Shown: positions 13,738 to 24,024 of the stretch, piece after piece | Layout of the letters: every line of letters starts with the position of its first letter | How positions within the stretch are numbered: the stretch's first letter is position 1 | NCBI RefSeq assembly: GCF_008831285.2 | Contig: NC_045150.1 | Span: forward strand, 4,168,001 to 4,232,000 | Reading direction: 5' to 3' | DNA length: 64,000 nt | Origin: Nymphaea colorata | Lineage: Eukaryota > Streptophyta > Magnoliopsida > Nymphaeales > Nymphaeaceae | Notes under the pieces: generated by a model | Databases searched by the model: none | Told to the model about the DNA's origin: nothing | What the model saw: the letters and a program-made list of their open reading frames with translations, nothing else | Program-made: the position numbers and the translations under genes

Positions 13738-15600
13738 GTTATCACCTTAAATTTTTCCAAAAGGATTTCAGTGATTTTAATCATTTTTACGGTGATTTGG
13801 ATCTAATTTCTGACCTTGGGCCAAATATCACCCCAAAATAGACTCCAAATCCATATCCACATCCAAATCTTGACCCTAAATCCAAAATCCAATTTTAGAT
13901 CTAGATTTGGATCCAAAACCACATCATAAATCCAAAATTCATTCCTTGATCCAAAATACGAAATCAAAATCCGTAATTGAACCCAAGAAGCAAAATCAAG
14001 TTTGAATTAGGAAAACGGATCCATAAAGCTGCCTCCAGGTTTAAATTAGATCCAAAACCAAAATTTGGATCCAAAACAAGAATTTCAACTCAAAATCCTA
14101 AGTCAAGATCAAAATAACAATTTACAGCCCTATTTAGCGTTGCAAGCACACATACAAACCTCTCCTTTCTTTTGCATTTCAATCTTCCACCGACAACCTT
14201 AAAAATGTGTTTTAAGCCCAAAACATTCATCTAGATCTTCATCCATGTCTTGAGCATCGACCGGAATACTTTCGTGACTGGGCAAACATAATCAGGATCT
14301 AAGACGAGCCCGAAACCACCCCAAAATGGTGTTCGACTCTTTCTTTTTTTTTTTACAAGAAGACCAATTTTCCATTCAAAATATACATTTTTAAAATAAA
14401 TTTTAATTTGTTTTAGAGCCCCCAAAAAATGAGCCAATAGGGTGTTGGGGGGGGGGGGGTGCAGGGGGCCAATCCTGGCCACGTATGCACTGTGTAGGCC
14501 GAGCTCGGGCCTGCGCCCTAGGTAAACCCATTTTGGGCTAAAACCTGCCCTTAAGGGCATGTTGGGTGGGCACTGGCCCTGCCAACACCCCAAAGAGGTG
14601 TTTGTAGGACTGTTATCACCTCAATTTTTTTTTTCAAAAAGGGTGTATTTTATTTCCACTCAAATCTCAATTATTTCATATGGATTTAATTCTTAAGCCT
14701 TAAGCTCAATCCTAAACTCAAAATAAATTTACGACTAGTCAATCCAAAATGAATCTCTAAACCCTTCGTCTGATCCCCAAACACAAAATTTAAACCCAAC
14801 ATTAAACACAATATTCAAATCCAAAATCCAACTCTTTAATTCAAATTAAATCCAACTCCCAATTTGGATTTAAAAAGATTTCGAAGTCACTCAAAACGGA
14901 ATTGGCCTCTCCATTTGTAACAAAAACCATTTTCATAAAATTCAAAAAATTATTTTTATTCTTTCTTATTAAAACATCCTTTTTAATTACTTATTTTATT
15001 TTATTTTATTTTTTTATTATTAAAACAATAGCTTAGCATCGCGCGCTGGCACGCGGCATCACGCAATGCCACGTGATAGCACACCGCCCTCATGCACGAT
15101 GCACTCTGCCACGCGCAAAGGCACGGTGCACGGCAGAGATGTGCGTAACGCAACTACGCATCTACACGCGACATGTGCACAGTTGCGTCGAGCAAGGGCC
15201 TGCGCAGCGTGCAGGCCCTTTTTCATGCAAAAACACTGCCTCTTGAGGGGTGGTTTTGGCACTACTGGGTGGGCAATAATCTTGTCCACACCCCAAAGGA
15301 GTATTTGCTCAGTTAGTGGCCAATCCCACTTAGTCAAAGCTTTTTTTTAAAAAAAAATAAAATTATTCAAAAATATTTAAAATTTGCATGAAATTCTTGT
15401 TAAATTAATCAAATTTTGAGTTTTATCTCCAAAACTCCCTATAAATACTCTCACAATCATCTCTCTTAGGCATGAACTAACCCTTGGAAAACCTTCATTG
15501 CTTCTTCACTTGAAATCTAGATTTTTGTTTAGCTCCCTCTTTTCTTTTTTCTCTTCTACCCTTCCTCCTCTTCTCCAACCTTAAAGCAAGGTTCTCCAAG
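13738..15600 (+). repeat. LTR-like sequence with two related starts and a TATA box
   Basis: Two blocks begin similarly: 'gttatcaccttaa' near 13739 and 'tgttatcacctcaa' near 14612. The second block runs through a CpG-rich stretch (about 15037-15220) to 'ccctataaatactctc' near 15437, a good plant TATA box in + orientation, followed by a leader-like pyrimidine-rich stretch. I interpret this as the long LTR of a gypsy-type element preceded by a truncated copy. No gag or pol frame in + orientation follows, so the element is incomplete. Boundaries are approximate. Confidence 0.45.
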
Positions 15601-16018
15601 TTCAAACTCTGTAAGTGAACATGATGAGACCTCTTGGAGGGATATTTTCATCATTTTGGAGCTTTATCCAAGGCGATCCTAAGATCATTCAAAGGAGGAG
15701 CCTATATTTGAAGCATATAATCCTTATTCCATTTTATTTTCATTTCCTCTTGCCATCTCCTCATGACCGTGCAAGAAAGCTCAAACGATTTTCTATATAG
15801 AATTGAAAGTTACATCTTGAGTGCACCTAGAGTATGAGCAATGTGAAATGAGTTCTATTTCTTCAGTTATTTCCAAAAATATACTTATTACATCGCTTTA
15901 TTCATCATTTAAGTTTGAGATGATGTTCGTGCATGATAATTAATTTTCCTTGATTAATGAGCACATGCATGGCAAGAATGAGTGTTTGGGCCGGGATTTT
16001 TCTTCATTATTATGTTGA

Positions 16019-16350
16019 TTTTGAGGTTGATATTTGTTCAACCCAAGAAATCCGTCCACGAATTTGTATATGTTAAAGTGCATGTTCATGTCATTTTACA
16101 CTTAGTTTTTTTCTTAATCACTCGATTAGAAACCCCAAGGAATGCTTTTCCTACGTGGTTCTTCATTTCATATGCTTGATTTTCTTCTATACTCAATGGT
16201 GGAAGAAATATGTTATCTTATAGCAAACAATGCTTTTATGTTCACATATAAAAATATTTAGAATTATGTTTTTCAAAAGATTTTCAAAAGCAAAAACCCT
16301 CTTCAAAGCAGTCTTGGAGACTTAGCTTACGCTCTTGCAAAAGCTCAAGT
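16019..16350 (+). repeat. Dispersed repeat, copy 1 of a diverged direct pair
   Basis: This segment (ttgaggttgatatttgttcaac through 'cttggagacttag') resembles 17196-17530 in the same orientation. Shared landmarks in the same order are 'acccaa', 'cttaatca', 'ctcaatgg/cccaatgg', 'catataaaaatatt' and 'ggagactt/agagactt'. No coding content is recognised. It is probably noncoding sequence of a retroelement. Confidence 0.65.
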
Positions 16351-16552
16351 TCTTTTCTGGCCTACATAAAAATTGAAGTCGGATATTTTTAAGTTATTCC
16401 TTGATTTCACTTCTTATGAAAACATATACGTATATACATGTTATATACTTATACGTGCGCATGACCATCTCTTTATATGATTTAACACATTCTTTCACAA
16501 ATTCTCATATACGTATACGTGTGCATGAACATCCTTTTTACAAGCTTTCATG

Positions 16553-16587
<35 letters not shown>

Positions 16588-17162
16588 TTCTCTCGCTCTC
16601 TTAAATCATTTGTTTTTGTGATTTCTAAAATCACTTTTCCTTTCTCTTTCTCTTTCTCTCTATGAAAGTATTTCATCTTTTTCATTCTTTTAAATATTTT
16701 TCTCCCATTATTTAAGGTTTTAATTTCTTATTTGCGAACTTCACCAAACCAAAACTCAAGTAATGATTCAATATTGGAATCATGTTTGATGGTCTACAAC
16801 CTCATTTTATTTTCAAAAACTTTTCTCTTTTCATAAAAATATTTATGACAATTATTTAAATGAAGATAGAAAGCTTAGAAGTATGTGATGGTAAGAATGT
16901 CTTTAAATGATTGTTGTGGTAAGAATGAATCATGAAAGATCAATGCATTCATATATTCATATTCACTTAACACCATGAATGATCGCAAGCATCTCTCTAA
17001 AAGAAGTTAAGCAAGATAAGATGAAGTCATAATTAGGTAGTAACCGAATTAAAGCAAAACCTCAAGCCTACTTAAAATCTTAAGAGAGCACCAAAGTGAT
17101 TTTCAAAGATTTTCAAATGATATTTGTAAAGATTTCTTAATTCAAAATTTCTCAAATCAAAA

Positions 17163-17602
17163 TATTTTACACTCTCAAGTGATTCTTACGTTAATTTTTG
17201 AGGTTGAGATTTACCCAACCCGAGAAAACCCTTAAGAATGTGAATATGTTAAATGCATCTTCATCATATTTTTACGTTTAATATTTCTCTTAATCACCTA
17301 ATTAGGGATCTCAATGAGAACTCTATTATGTTATTAACTTTTTATTTTATGTATATTTTATTTTCTTTCATACCCAATGGAGAGAGAAATACATTTGCTT
17401 TAATATAAGAAATGCCTATTGTTTTACATGCTCATATAAAAATATTATTGAATCTCATTTTTAAAAGAGTTTCAAAAATGAGAATCCTCTTTAATGGAGC
17501 CTTAGAGACTTTGCATAAACTAAAGTTGATCTTTTGAGGTTGGGCAAATCCCAACCTCAAAAATTAACGTAAGAATCACTTGAGAGTGTAAAACATTTTG
17601 AG
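17163..17602. repeat. Fold-back repeat with ~60-bp near-perfect inverted arms
   Basis: The left arm (about 17163-17220) and right arm (about 17534-17602) are reverse complements over about 60 bp with only a few mismatches. The core 'aagtgattcttacg' pairs with 'cgtaagaatcactt'. The ~310-bp loop holds most of repeat copy 2 (17196-17530). Transcribed through, it would form a long hairpin. Immediately to the right begins a PIF/Harbinger transposase remnant. Confidence 0.8.
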
Positions 17603-17611
17603 ATAAGAACT

Positions 17612-18185
17612 CTATCTATTTCGCCAACGATTTTACTATCTTTTTGAATATATGCTGGAATGTGTTTACCATCCATTGCTCCCAAACAATTTGATTGATA
17701 TATAATATGTGTTAGTATTTTAAATATTTTACCACAAATAAAAATGTTGACTATATCTATTGTGAATTGTAGTTATTTACCTTAAAGTATGGAAAGAAAT
17801 GGATCTCCTCTAACTTGAACTGGTCTAGTATCATCTCTACGTCCAAGTATTCATGTACAATATGAGAATTGCTTGCAAAACTAAGTTGAAGTACTTACTA
17901 ATTATTTGTCCTGAGTGCTGAAAATCATATTGAGTTCGTTGATTTCGTTGATCATGTCCTAAAGTAACGATAAACATCGCTACTTGTTCTTCAATTGTGA
18001 TTTCTCTTGCATGACACAATAACTCCCTACTTTTTAACAAATTGCATAATAATGCATATGCTCATTGATCCACCCTTAATAGATTTAAACAATTTCTTGG
18101 GTGTCCATGCATATAGTCATGCACAAATTGGGCTCCTACTAGTCAATTAGTATATATTAAATTTCTAGTAGCTCTACCTTGAGCT
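17612..18185 (-). pseudogene. PIF/Harbinger transposase (HARBI1-type nuclease) remnant
   Basis: On the minus strand a frame from about 18150 down to 17840 contains HDYMHGHPRNCLNLLRVD, ITIEEQVAMF, and SGQIISKYFNLVLQAI. These match the N-terminal region of plant PIF/Harbinger nucleases (EEQVAMFL..SGETISRYFN). Further on, near 17690-17640, is NCLGAMDGKHIPAY, the start of the DDE catalytic domain with its first Asp. Stops and frameshifts separate the pieces, and the remaining catalytic residues are not found. It is a dead fragment with no identifiable terminal repeats. Confidence 0.75.
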
Positions 18186-18189
18186 TTCA

Positions 18190-19068
18190 AATATTCCATC
18201 ATCAACCACATAATAAGAATAAAGACAGTTGTGGATATTTTCATCATGACAATAAATACACAAATCATGAGAATAAACACTATTTAATTACAAAGAATTG
18301 TGAAATAAAAAATAATTGTAAGCATGAATTCACAACAATTCACTATATATTGCAAATTATAAACAATCAAAAACATCAAAAATATACTATTACAAACAAT
18401 TATTATATATCACAAATTACAAATACTTATACACATCAAAAGTAATGCATAATTACAAACCTCCATAATGATACTTAGTTACAAACATTACCTGTCGTTT
18501 AGCCAGTCTGCATGTGCAACCAAGTAACCTGCAACTCACTTGGCATCATAAAAAAAGTGTTTGTTTTATCAAAATTAGAAAGTAAATCATCTAATCTGAA
18601 AAACAAGTGATTGTCTATTTTCCATTTTGCATGCAAATCTCTTAAAATTGCTCCACTCTTCGGCAAAATTGTTGCAGGTTTCCACAAGTTGTTGTATGCA
18701 CTCACCAATGGTTTCAAAAGTATTGTCATTCATGGTTGTGGAGGTTCTCGCTCTTTTGTTTTCCCTCGTGCTATTAGAGGTTTCTCCCTGAGTGTGAGCC
18801 TTGCTATCTATTGGTGAAGTATGTAACTGAAAATCACCCTAATCTTGTTCATCCACATTTATTTGTACATCATATAGTGCCCTATCGTCTACGTCACTCC
18901 TATTGTTACCCAATGCAGTGGAAGACCCTCAAATTTCCATTGCATGCTCATAATATTTTCATGTTGCTGGCAATTTATATTTTTTTTCTATTTTGGGTAT
19001 TTTTGTATAATGGACATGACATCATGTCTGTCATGTCCCAATGGACTACAATCAAATGATCTCTAAGG
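18190..19068. other. Spacer with no recognised gene
   Basis: An AT-rich part (18190-18490) is followed by mixed sequence with a 76-residue minus-strand frame (18729-18499) that I cannot assign. Its position beside the PIF/Harbinger remnant makes transposon origin likely, but no motif supports that. Confidence 0.4.
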
Positions 19069-19690
19069 GCATTCCATTGTGGAAGTCATTCAGTACTGAG
19101 TGTTTCTAAATGCAGAAACCCTCAGCAACTTCCAGGGCTTTCCATTTGGAAAACCTACAGATATGCTAGAGAGAGAGAGAGGGAGAGATGCTGATAGCCC
19201 ATCTAGCAACTGTGAAACACAATGACATCATGATGGTCAATGAGAAATGGCCATGGGGGGAGACAAAGAGGAGATAGAGGGAGGAAAACTAAAGCCTAAA
19301 GATGGTGTGGGATTGGGAAGAATAACATCAAAAAGGGGAGGGAGCCGGGCCAGGTCGAGTCCAGACAAGGCCCCTGGTGTCTAGGCTGGACAGGCACAGT
19401 TTGGCCTGGCCTTGGGTTGAGCTGGCATGAGCGTTGCAAACGCAGCCGGAGCCCTGCCCATCGCCTGGTCCTAGTCGTCGGCCTATTCCATCCGCTCGAT
19501 TGACCATGGGCTGCTTTCTTGAGAAGCAAATATTGATCATTGGTTACTAATCTTTCACATATTACTCATGGTCCATAAAGATGCACCCTTTAGCATTGGG
19601 GAGTGGTTCAAAGCTTTTAACTCACCCAAAATGACAACCTACCTGTGTGTAGTTTTGGTCGAGTGTTAAGATACATCTAGCACTCCCTCC
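19069..19690 (+). repeat. Diverged duplication, copy 1
   Basis: Resembles 21044-21910 along its length: 'tctaaatgcagaaacc', 'gagagagagaga' and 'atgacatcatgatgg', then 'ggtccataaagatgcaccc' and 'gtgtagttttggtcga'. It has no insertion at the place where copy 2 carries a 251-bp hAT-type element, so it represents the empty site. No protein is recognised. Confidence 0.8.
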
Positions 19691-20349
19691 ATGTCAAAGT
19701 CCTATGGAAGTTCATGTGGCGAACATGGTTTTTTAAATTTTGATAGGTTATTTGCGATGTTGTTATCTATAATTTACTTGAAAATCTTTGTCAGCTACCA
19801 TTCAAGTTAAAAAGTTCCATGTTATTAGAAGATCCACTGAACAATTGAGGAAAATTTTCAAGGTCCCTTGTCAAGCACAACAAACTATCTTCAAAAATGT
19901 GCTCCAAGACAATTAGAACCAGAAGATCTAGATAAAATGGCATTATTTTCTCACGACATGGTTCTTTCCTACATTCCCTAATATTAATCATTTTGTTTGC
20001 ATTCCAAAATTTATTTTGGTTTTTGGAGTGCTTTAGAAAAATAAGTTTTATGGAGAAAAAAGGGATTTGCCCTTCAGTACGAGGATTAGTCATTTTCAGT
20101 GCTTTTATCAAGGGTAACTAATCCTAGTGTTATGTTCACTCTTGATTTTTTTCGTATTAACTTTAACGTTTTCTTCATCGTAAATGTGGTGTTGTTTGGC
20201 AAGTAAATTCTTTTGAAGATAGGTATCTCATAAAATTTTGTTGAAAGATGAAAAAATTTTGAGTGAATAAACCATTTTGATTTGGGAAATCTTTTGCAAG
20301 TGACTTTGAAATTTTTGGAAGCTAAGGTTGACATTTTGAAGACTTCTTT

Positions 20350-20590
20350 TGCAATCAATTTAGTGTTCTCTTAAGAATCTTAAGTAAGTTTAAGATATTA
20401 TTCTAATTTGGTTACTACCTAGTTAGAGCTTCATCTCATCTTGTTTAAGTTATTTAAAGAAGTGCTTGTAGTAATTCATGAATTCCAAAATTGATTCTAA
20501 ATGTATGGATGCATTGATTCTATATACTTGAAAAAGAATTATTCATTTATACTATAACAATCATCTTAACACCTCTTGACAACCAGCTTC
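20350..20590 (-). repeat. Inverted copy of sequence at about 16880-17110
   Basis: The reverse complement of this segment shares ordered landmarks with 16880-17110: 'gattgtt', 'caatgcat', 'aagatgagatgaag/aagataagatgaag', 'aggtagtaacc' and 'cttaagagaacac/cttaagagagcac'. The pair forms a large diverged inverted repeat flanking about 3 kb that includes the Harbinger remnant. Confidence 0.6.
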
Positions 20591-21043
20591 AATCATGCCA
20601 TTCTAGAAGTTTGTCCCTTGCAAGAAGAGCTACCATGATCAAATATGTGATCATTGCCATAGCCTCATACTAGATGACAATGTTTATAGCCCAAAAGCCA
20701 TTGAACTCAAAATTAAATGCATATTAAGGGTTTTTCTTTGCAATGAAAAGCACTTGGTAGAGTGAAATATAACCTTGCAAAAGTCATGGGGCAGCGTTGG
20801 CATTCTCAATATCAGATGCCATGACACTTCTATCCTGTTAAAGTGGTGGATTGGGCTGGGCCTACATGAGCCCAACAACATTGGAAAAAACTAGCCCAAC
20901 TGACCCCAAGCCTAGGCCTTTCTAGTTATCGAGCCAATGCAATGTAAGCCCGGCCCTGGATGAACCACTAAAAAAAACCTACGATTTCACCAAAACGGAA
21001 GAGCCCCTGGCAACGGGGAGAATAAAAAACCCTGGCATCCTTG

Positions 21044-21910
21044 AGGGCTTTCCATTTTGGAAGCCCCTCGGCAGCGTCGTTGGTATCTAAATGCAGAAAC
21101 CCCCAACAACATCTCTAGGGTTTCCATTTGAAAAACGCACAGCGATACTACGCGAGAGAGAGAGACAGAGAGAGATGCCAATGGCCCTTCCAGGACTGGT
21201 GGACACGGTGACATCATGATGGGTGATGGTCATGGGGAGAGAGAGGAGTGAGAGGGAGAAAAACTAAAAGTCGGAAAGGTGGGGTTTGGGGTAAGGGTGG
21301 GTATCGGCCGGGCTGGCTAGGCCCGGGTCTGGTTTCGGGCCCGGGTCCGGCCCGGCCCATTTAAATTAAAAAAATAATTTTTAATTATAAAATAATATTT
21401 TTAATATAAAATGTATTTATTAAGAATAAAAAATATTATTAAAACCAAAAAATATTTTTTTATCTTATCGGGTCTAAATGGGCCGGGCCGAGCTGACCCG
21501 GGCCTCGCTGTCGGGCCCAGGCCGGCCCGACGCTCAGCCTTAGTTTGGGGAGAATAACAAAAAAAAAAAAGGGAGGGAGTAGGGTCAGGTCGAGCTGCTG
21601 GTATCTGGGCTGGAGACTGGAGAGGCAAGGCATGGCCTGAGCCCTGGTTCAGCTGACATGAGGTCCGTAAACAAAGCCCGAGCCCCGCCCAATTGCCCAG
21701 GCCTATATCATCCACTCAATTGACAAATGAGAACCAAATATTGATCATTCTCCATCAATCTTTCATTTATTATCCATGGTCCATAAAGATGCACCCCTTA
21801 GCATTGGGGAGATTGGTTCAAAGCTCTTAACTCACCCAAATTGACAACCTACCATTGTGTAGTTTTGGTCGACTGTTAAGATACATCCAGCACTCCCTCT
21901 ATGTCAAAGA
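21044..21910 (+). repeat. Diverged duplication, copy 2 (interrupted by a hAT-type element)
   Basis: Second copy of the 19069-19690 segment, in the same orientation. It is interrupted at 21292-21542 by a GC-rich miniature element and a target duplication. Outside that insertion the two copies align from the 'gcagaaacc' landmark to the 'cactccctc.atgtcaaag' end. Confidence 0.8.
21292..21542. mobile_element. Nonautonomous hAT-type miniature element, 251 bp, GC-rich ends
   Basis: Terminal sequences TAAGGGTGGGTATCGG (left) and, read inward from the right, TAAGGCTGAGCGTCGG form imperfect inverted repeats. The 8-bp direct duplication gtttgggg flanks it exactly (21284-21291 and 21543-21550). Eight-base duplications and TAGGG-like termini are characteristic of hAT elements. 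The ends are rich in ggcccgg/ccgggcc, the centre is AT-rich, and there is no coding capacity. Confidence 0.85.
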
Positions 21911-23349
21911 TCTTCAATGCCCCCTCCCTAGCTGACCGGTCAAAGTTATTCTTTTGCCACACTAAGATATTAAGTGGAAAGTACAATTTTAACTACACCT
22001 TGGAAGTAACTTTTCTCCATTTTATTCTAAAAAAACCATGCAAAAGAAGATGAATTCCAAGAGATTGAGATAACGAAAGATGCTTTTGAAAAAGTTGCTA
22101 ATACAATTGAAAAGAGTAATATTGTGCATGAGTAGAAACCTTCAAGTAAATATTCAAAGAAGACATATTTCCAAAACTAGAAGCCACTGGTATTGAAGAA
22201 GAATTACAAACTAAAGCTTACTGATGATGAGAAAATGATGGAAACATTTTTTTGCTTGTTCTTCTTTTATGAAAGGAGGACTTGGTTATGATGTTTAATA
22301 GAGCTAGAATTATTTGAGTTATGCACATCATTTTTTGTTTTTTATTTGTATGAATTTTTAGTCATTAATCAACTTTGTTTAAACTTCAACCAATTTTATA
22401 GTTATAGTGAATTGTTGCTTTTATTCCTTAATTCAACTATATTAGTTAACTTAGTATTTGGTTAATTTTTTTTGCTTGTTTTTTGAACTTCATTAGCCAC
22501 CAAGATCATAGATACTTGTGGAATGTACATGTGATTTGATGTTTAATTATATTTACTTGTGGTTTGGATGCTGACATGCATGCAGTATCACTTTACTCAA
22601 TAATCGAAATTGCTTACCAACCTTTTCCATAATTGCATGTAGAAACATAATATTTATAATTGAAGTTGCCTAGTGACAATGACATGGTACCTGCGGTGCT
22701 AGCTCTTTCTAAAAAATGTGACAATTCATTATATAAAGACCGCTAAAAAAAATGCTATTTTAATATTTAATTGCAGAATAAAGCTATAAATTAAAAGAGA
22801 AAAAGAAGCAATTTGATGAATGCCGGTTCAATGACGCTTGCTTTCAATTAGTTGTTGATTGTCAAAAGAGGAAAGAGAGGTGCACAATAAGTTTTAGAGT
22901 GTTAGAGATATTATTGTAAACCAAGCTAATTTCTCTTATTTCTTTTTTTTTTATATAATCCAAACAAACCTAATTTTAATAATTTTTTTCCCTTCATTTC
23001 TTTTCCATCCAAAACAAACTTTTATAATTATCCTTTTCAGTTTTCCTTTTCCTCCCTATTCTTTTTCCTTTCTTTTCAGCTTCATTTGATTCCTTTTCCT
23101 TTCTTTTCCTCCATCCAAACTTAGTGTTAGTCAAAAGAATTGAAAGAAAAAATAGTTTCAATAACAAAAATAATAATCAAAATAAATGTAAAATTTTCAC
23201 AAAGAAAATGCACGGCTTACAGGTAGTTGCCTAATTTTTGTTGGCAACTTTGCAACTCTCATCTATCTATATCTATGGCTGATAATACACACACATGGAG
23301 GTTTTCTAGGTAAAATATCTTGCAACTTGCAGCCGGGGTTCTAATCGAT
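21911..23349. other. Spacer upstream of the starch synthase gene
   Basis: AT-rich sequence with no recognised gene. A polypyrimidine tract at about 22975-23120 repeats phrases such as 'ttcctttt' and 'catccaaa', suggesting a decayed miniature element, but I found no terminal repeats. Confidence 0.4.
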
Positions 23350-23937
23350 CACCTCCACTTCTTGCGCGGGAACCGTAATCTTCCTCACGGGTTTTGGAGC
23401 AATATTCTTTCAATTTGGGTGACAGAGAAAACGTTGTTCACTTTACTCTCCTTATTGACACGGCCATGAGTAGGGAATAACCTGCAAATTCAACAGTCCA
23501 ACGGATCGTTGGGTGTGGGGACGGTGAGTCCCACCAAATGGGCAGAATAAATAAAGCTGCAAGTCTCGCACGTGCTCTCACGTCGAGCGCAGGCTGAAGC
23601 TCGAAACAATGCGTACGCTTGATGCGGAAGCAGAGTCGGATCGTCTTCGCTTCGGAGATATTCGATAAAGTTGGATGGTCTTCTTTACCGCGCTTCCCTA
23701 ATTTCAACAAAAATTCTCAAGATCGACCGGTCTACGAAGATCCTCACGATGCGCCCAGTAGGTAATCCCCCCACAGAGTCCGCCCTCTTCTCGTTTGGTC
23801 CTACAAGAACGTAAAGCCGTCGTCCGCCCAAGGTAAGCCATGCCATCGTATCATATTTTCCTCTTTCGATTTTTCTTGATTTTGATATGCCCCCCGTGGT
23901 GCCAGGTGGTGGAGTGCTGGGGATTTCAGGGTCATCA
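23350..23937 (+). promoter_or_regulatory. Putative promoter and 5' UTR of the starch synthase gene
   Basis: Base composition changes sharply from AT-rich to GC- and CpG-rich here, as often seen at plant gene starts. A good donor, 'aag' then 'gtaagcc', at 23833 and an acceptor at 23929 (tttcag) could define a short intron in the 5' UTR just before the candidate start codon. No clear TATA box was identified. Confidence 0.35.
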
Positions 23938-24024
23938 ATGGGCTCCCTCAGTCTTCTTTCTCCTCCGTCATCCCATCCGATTATCCAATGCCGGCATCGG
24001 CCGGCCGACAATACGATTTCCGAG
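23938..24024 (+). CDS. SS5: Starch synthase candidate exon 1 (start and transit peptide)
   Basis: The ATG at 23938 opens 29 codons beginning [14 protein letters not shown], rich in Ser and Pro and poor in acidic residues, as in chloroplast transit peptides. The exon ends at a strong donor (cgag, then gtaagac). It joins exon 2 in phase 0. No protein match supports it directly, so another first exon between 24025 and 25312 is possible. Confidence 0.5.

Noticed and set aside
14231-14593. 120-codon minus-strand frame over a poly-G run
   Set aside because: It depends on a 13-base G run and GC-rich LTR-like sequence and shows no motif.
15059-15350. Overlapping 92- and 94-codon frames on opposite strands
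   Set aside because: Both result from the CpG-rich island with few stop codons. Neither resembles a protein family.
18499-18729. 76-codon minus-strand frame as part of the Harbinger transposon's second (Myb-like) protein
   Set aside because: I could not find Myb/SANT tryptophan spacing or other support, so it is left unassigned.
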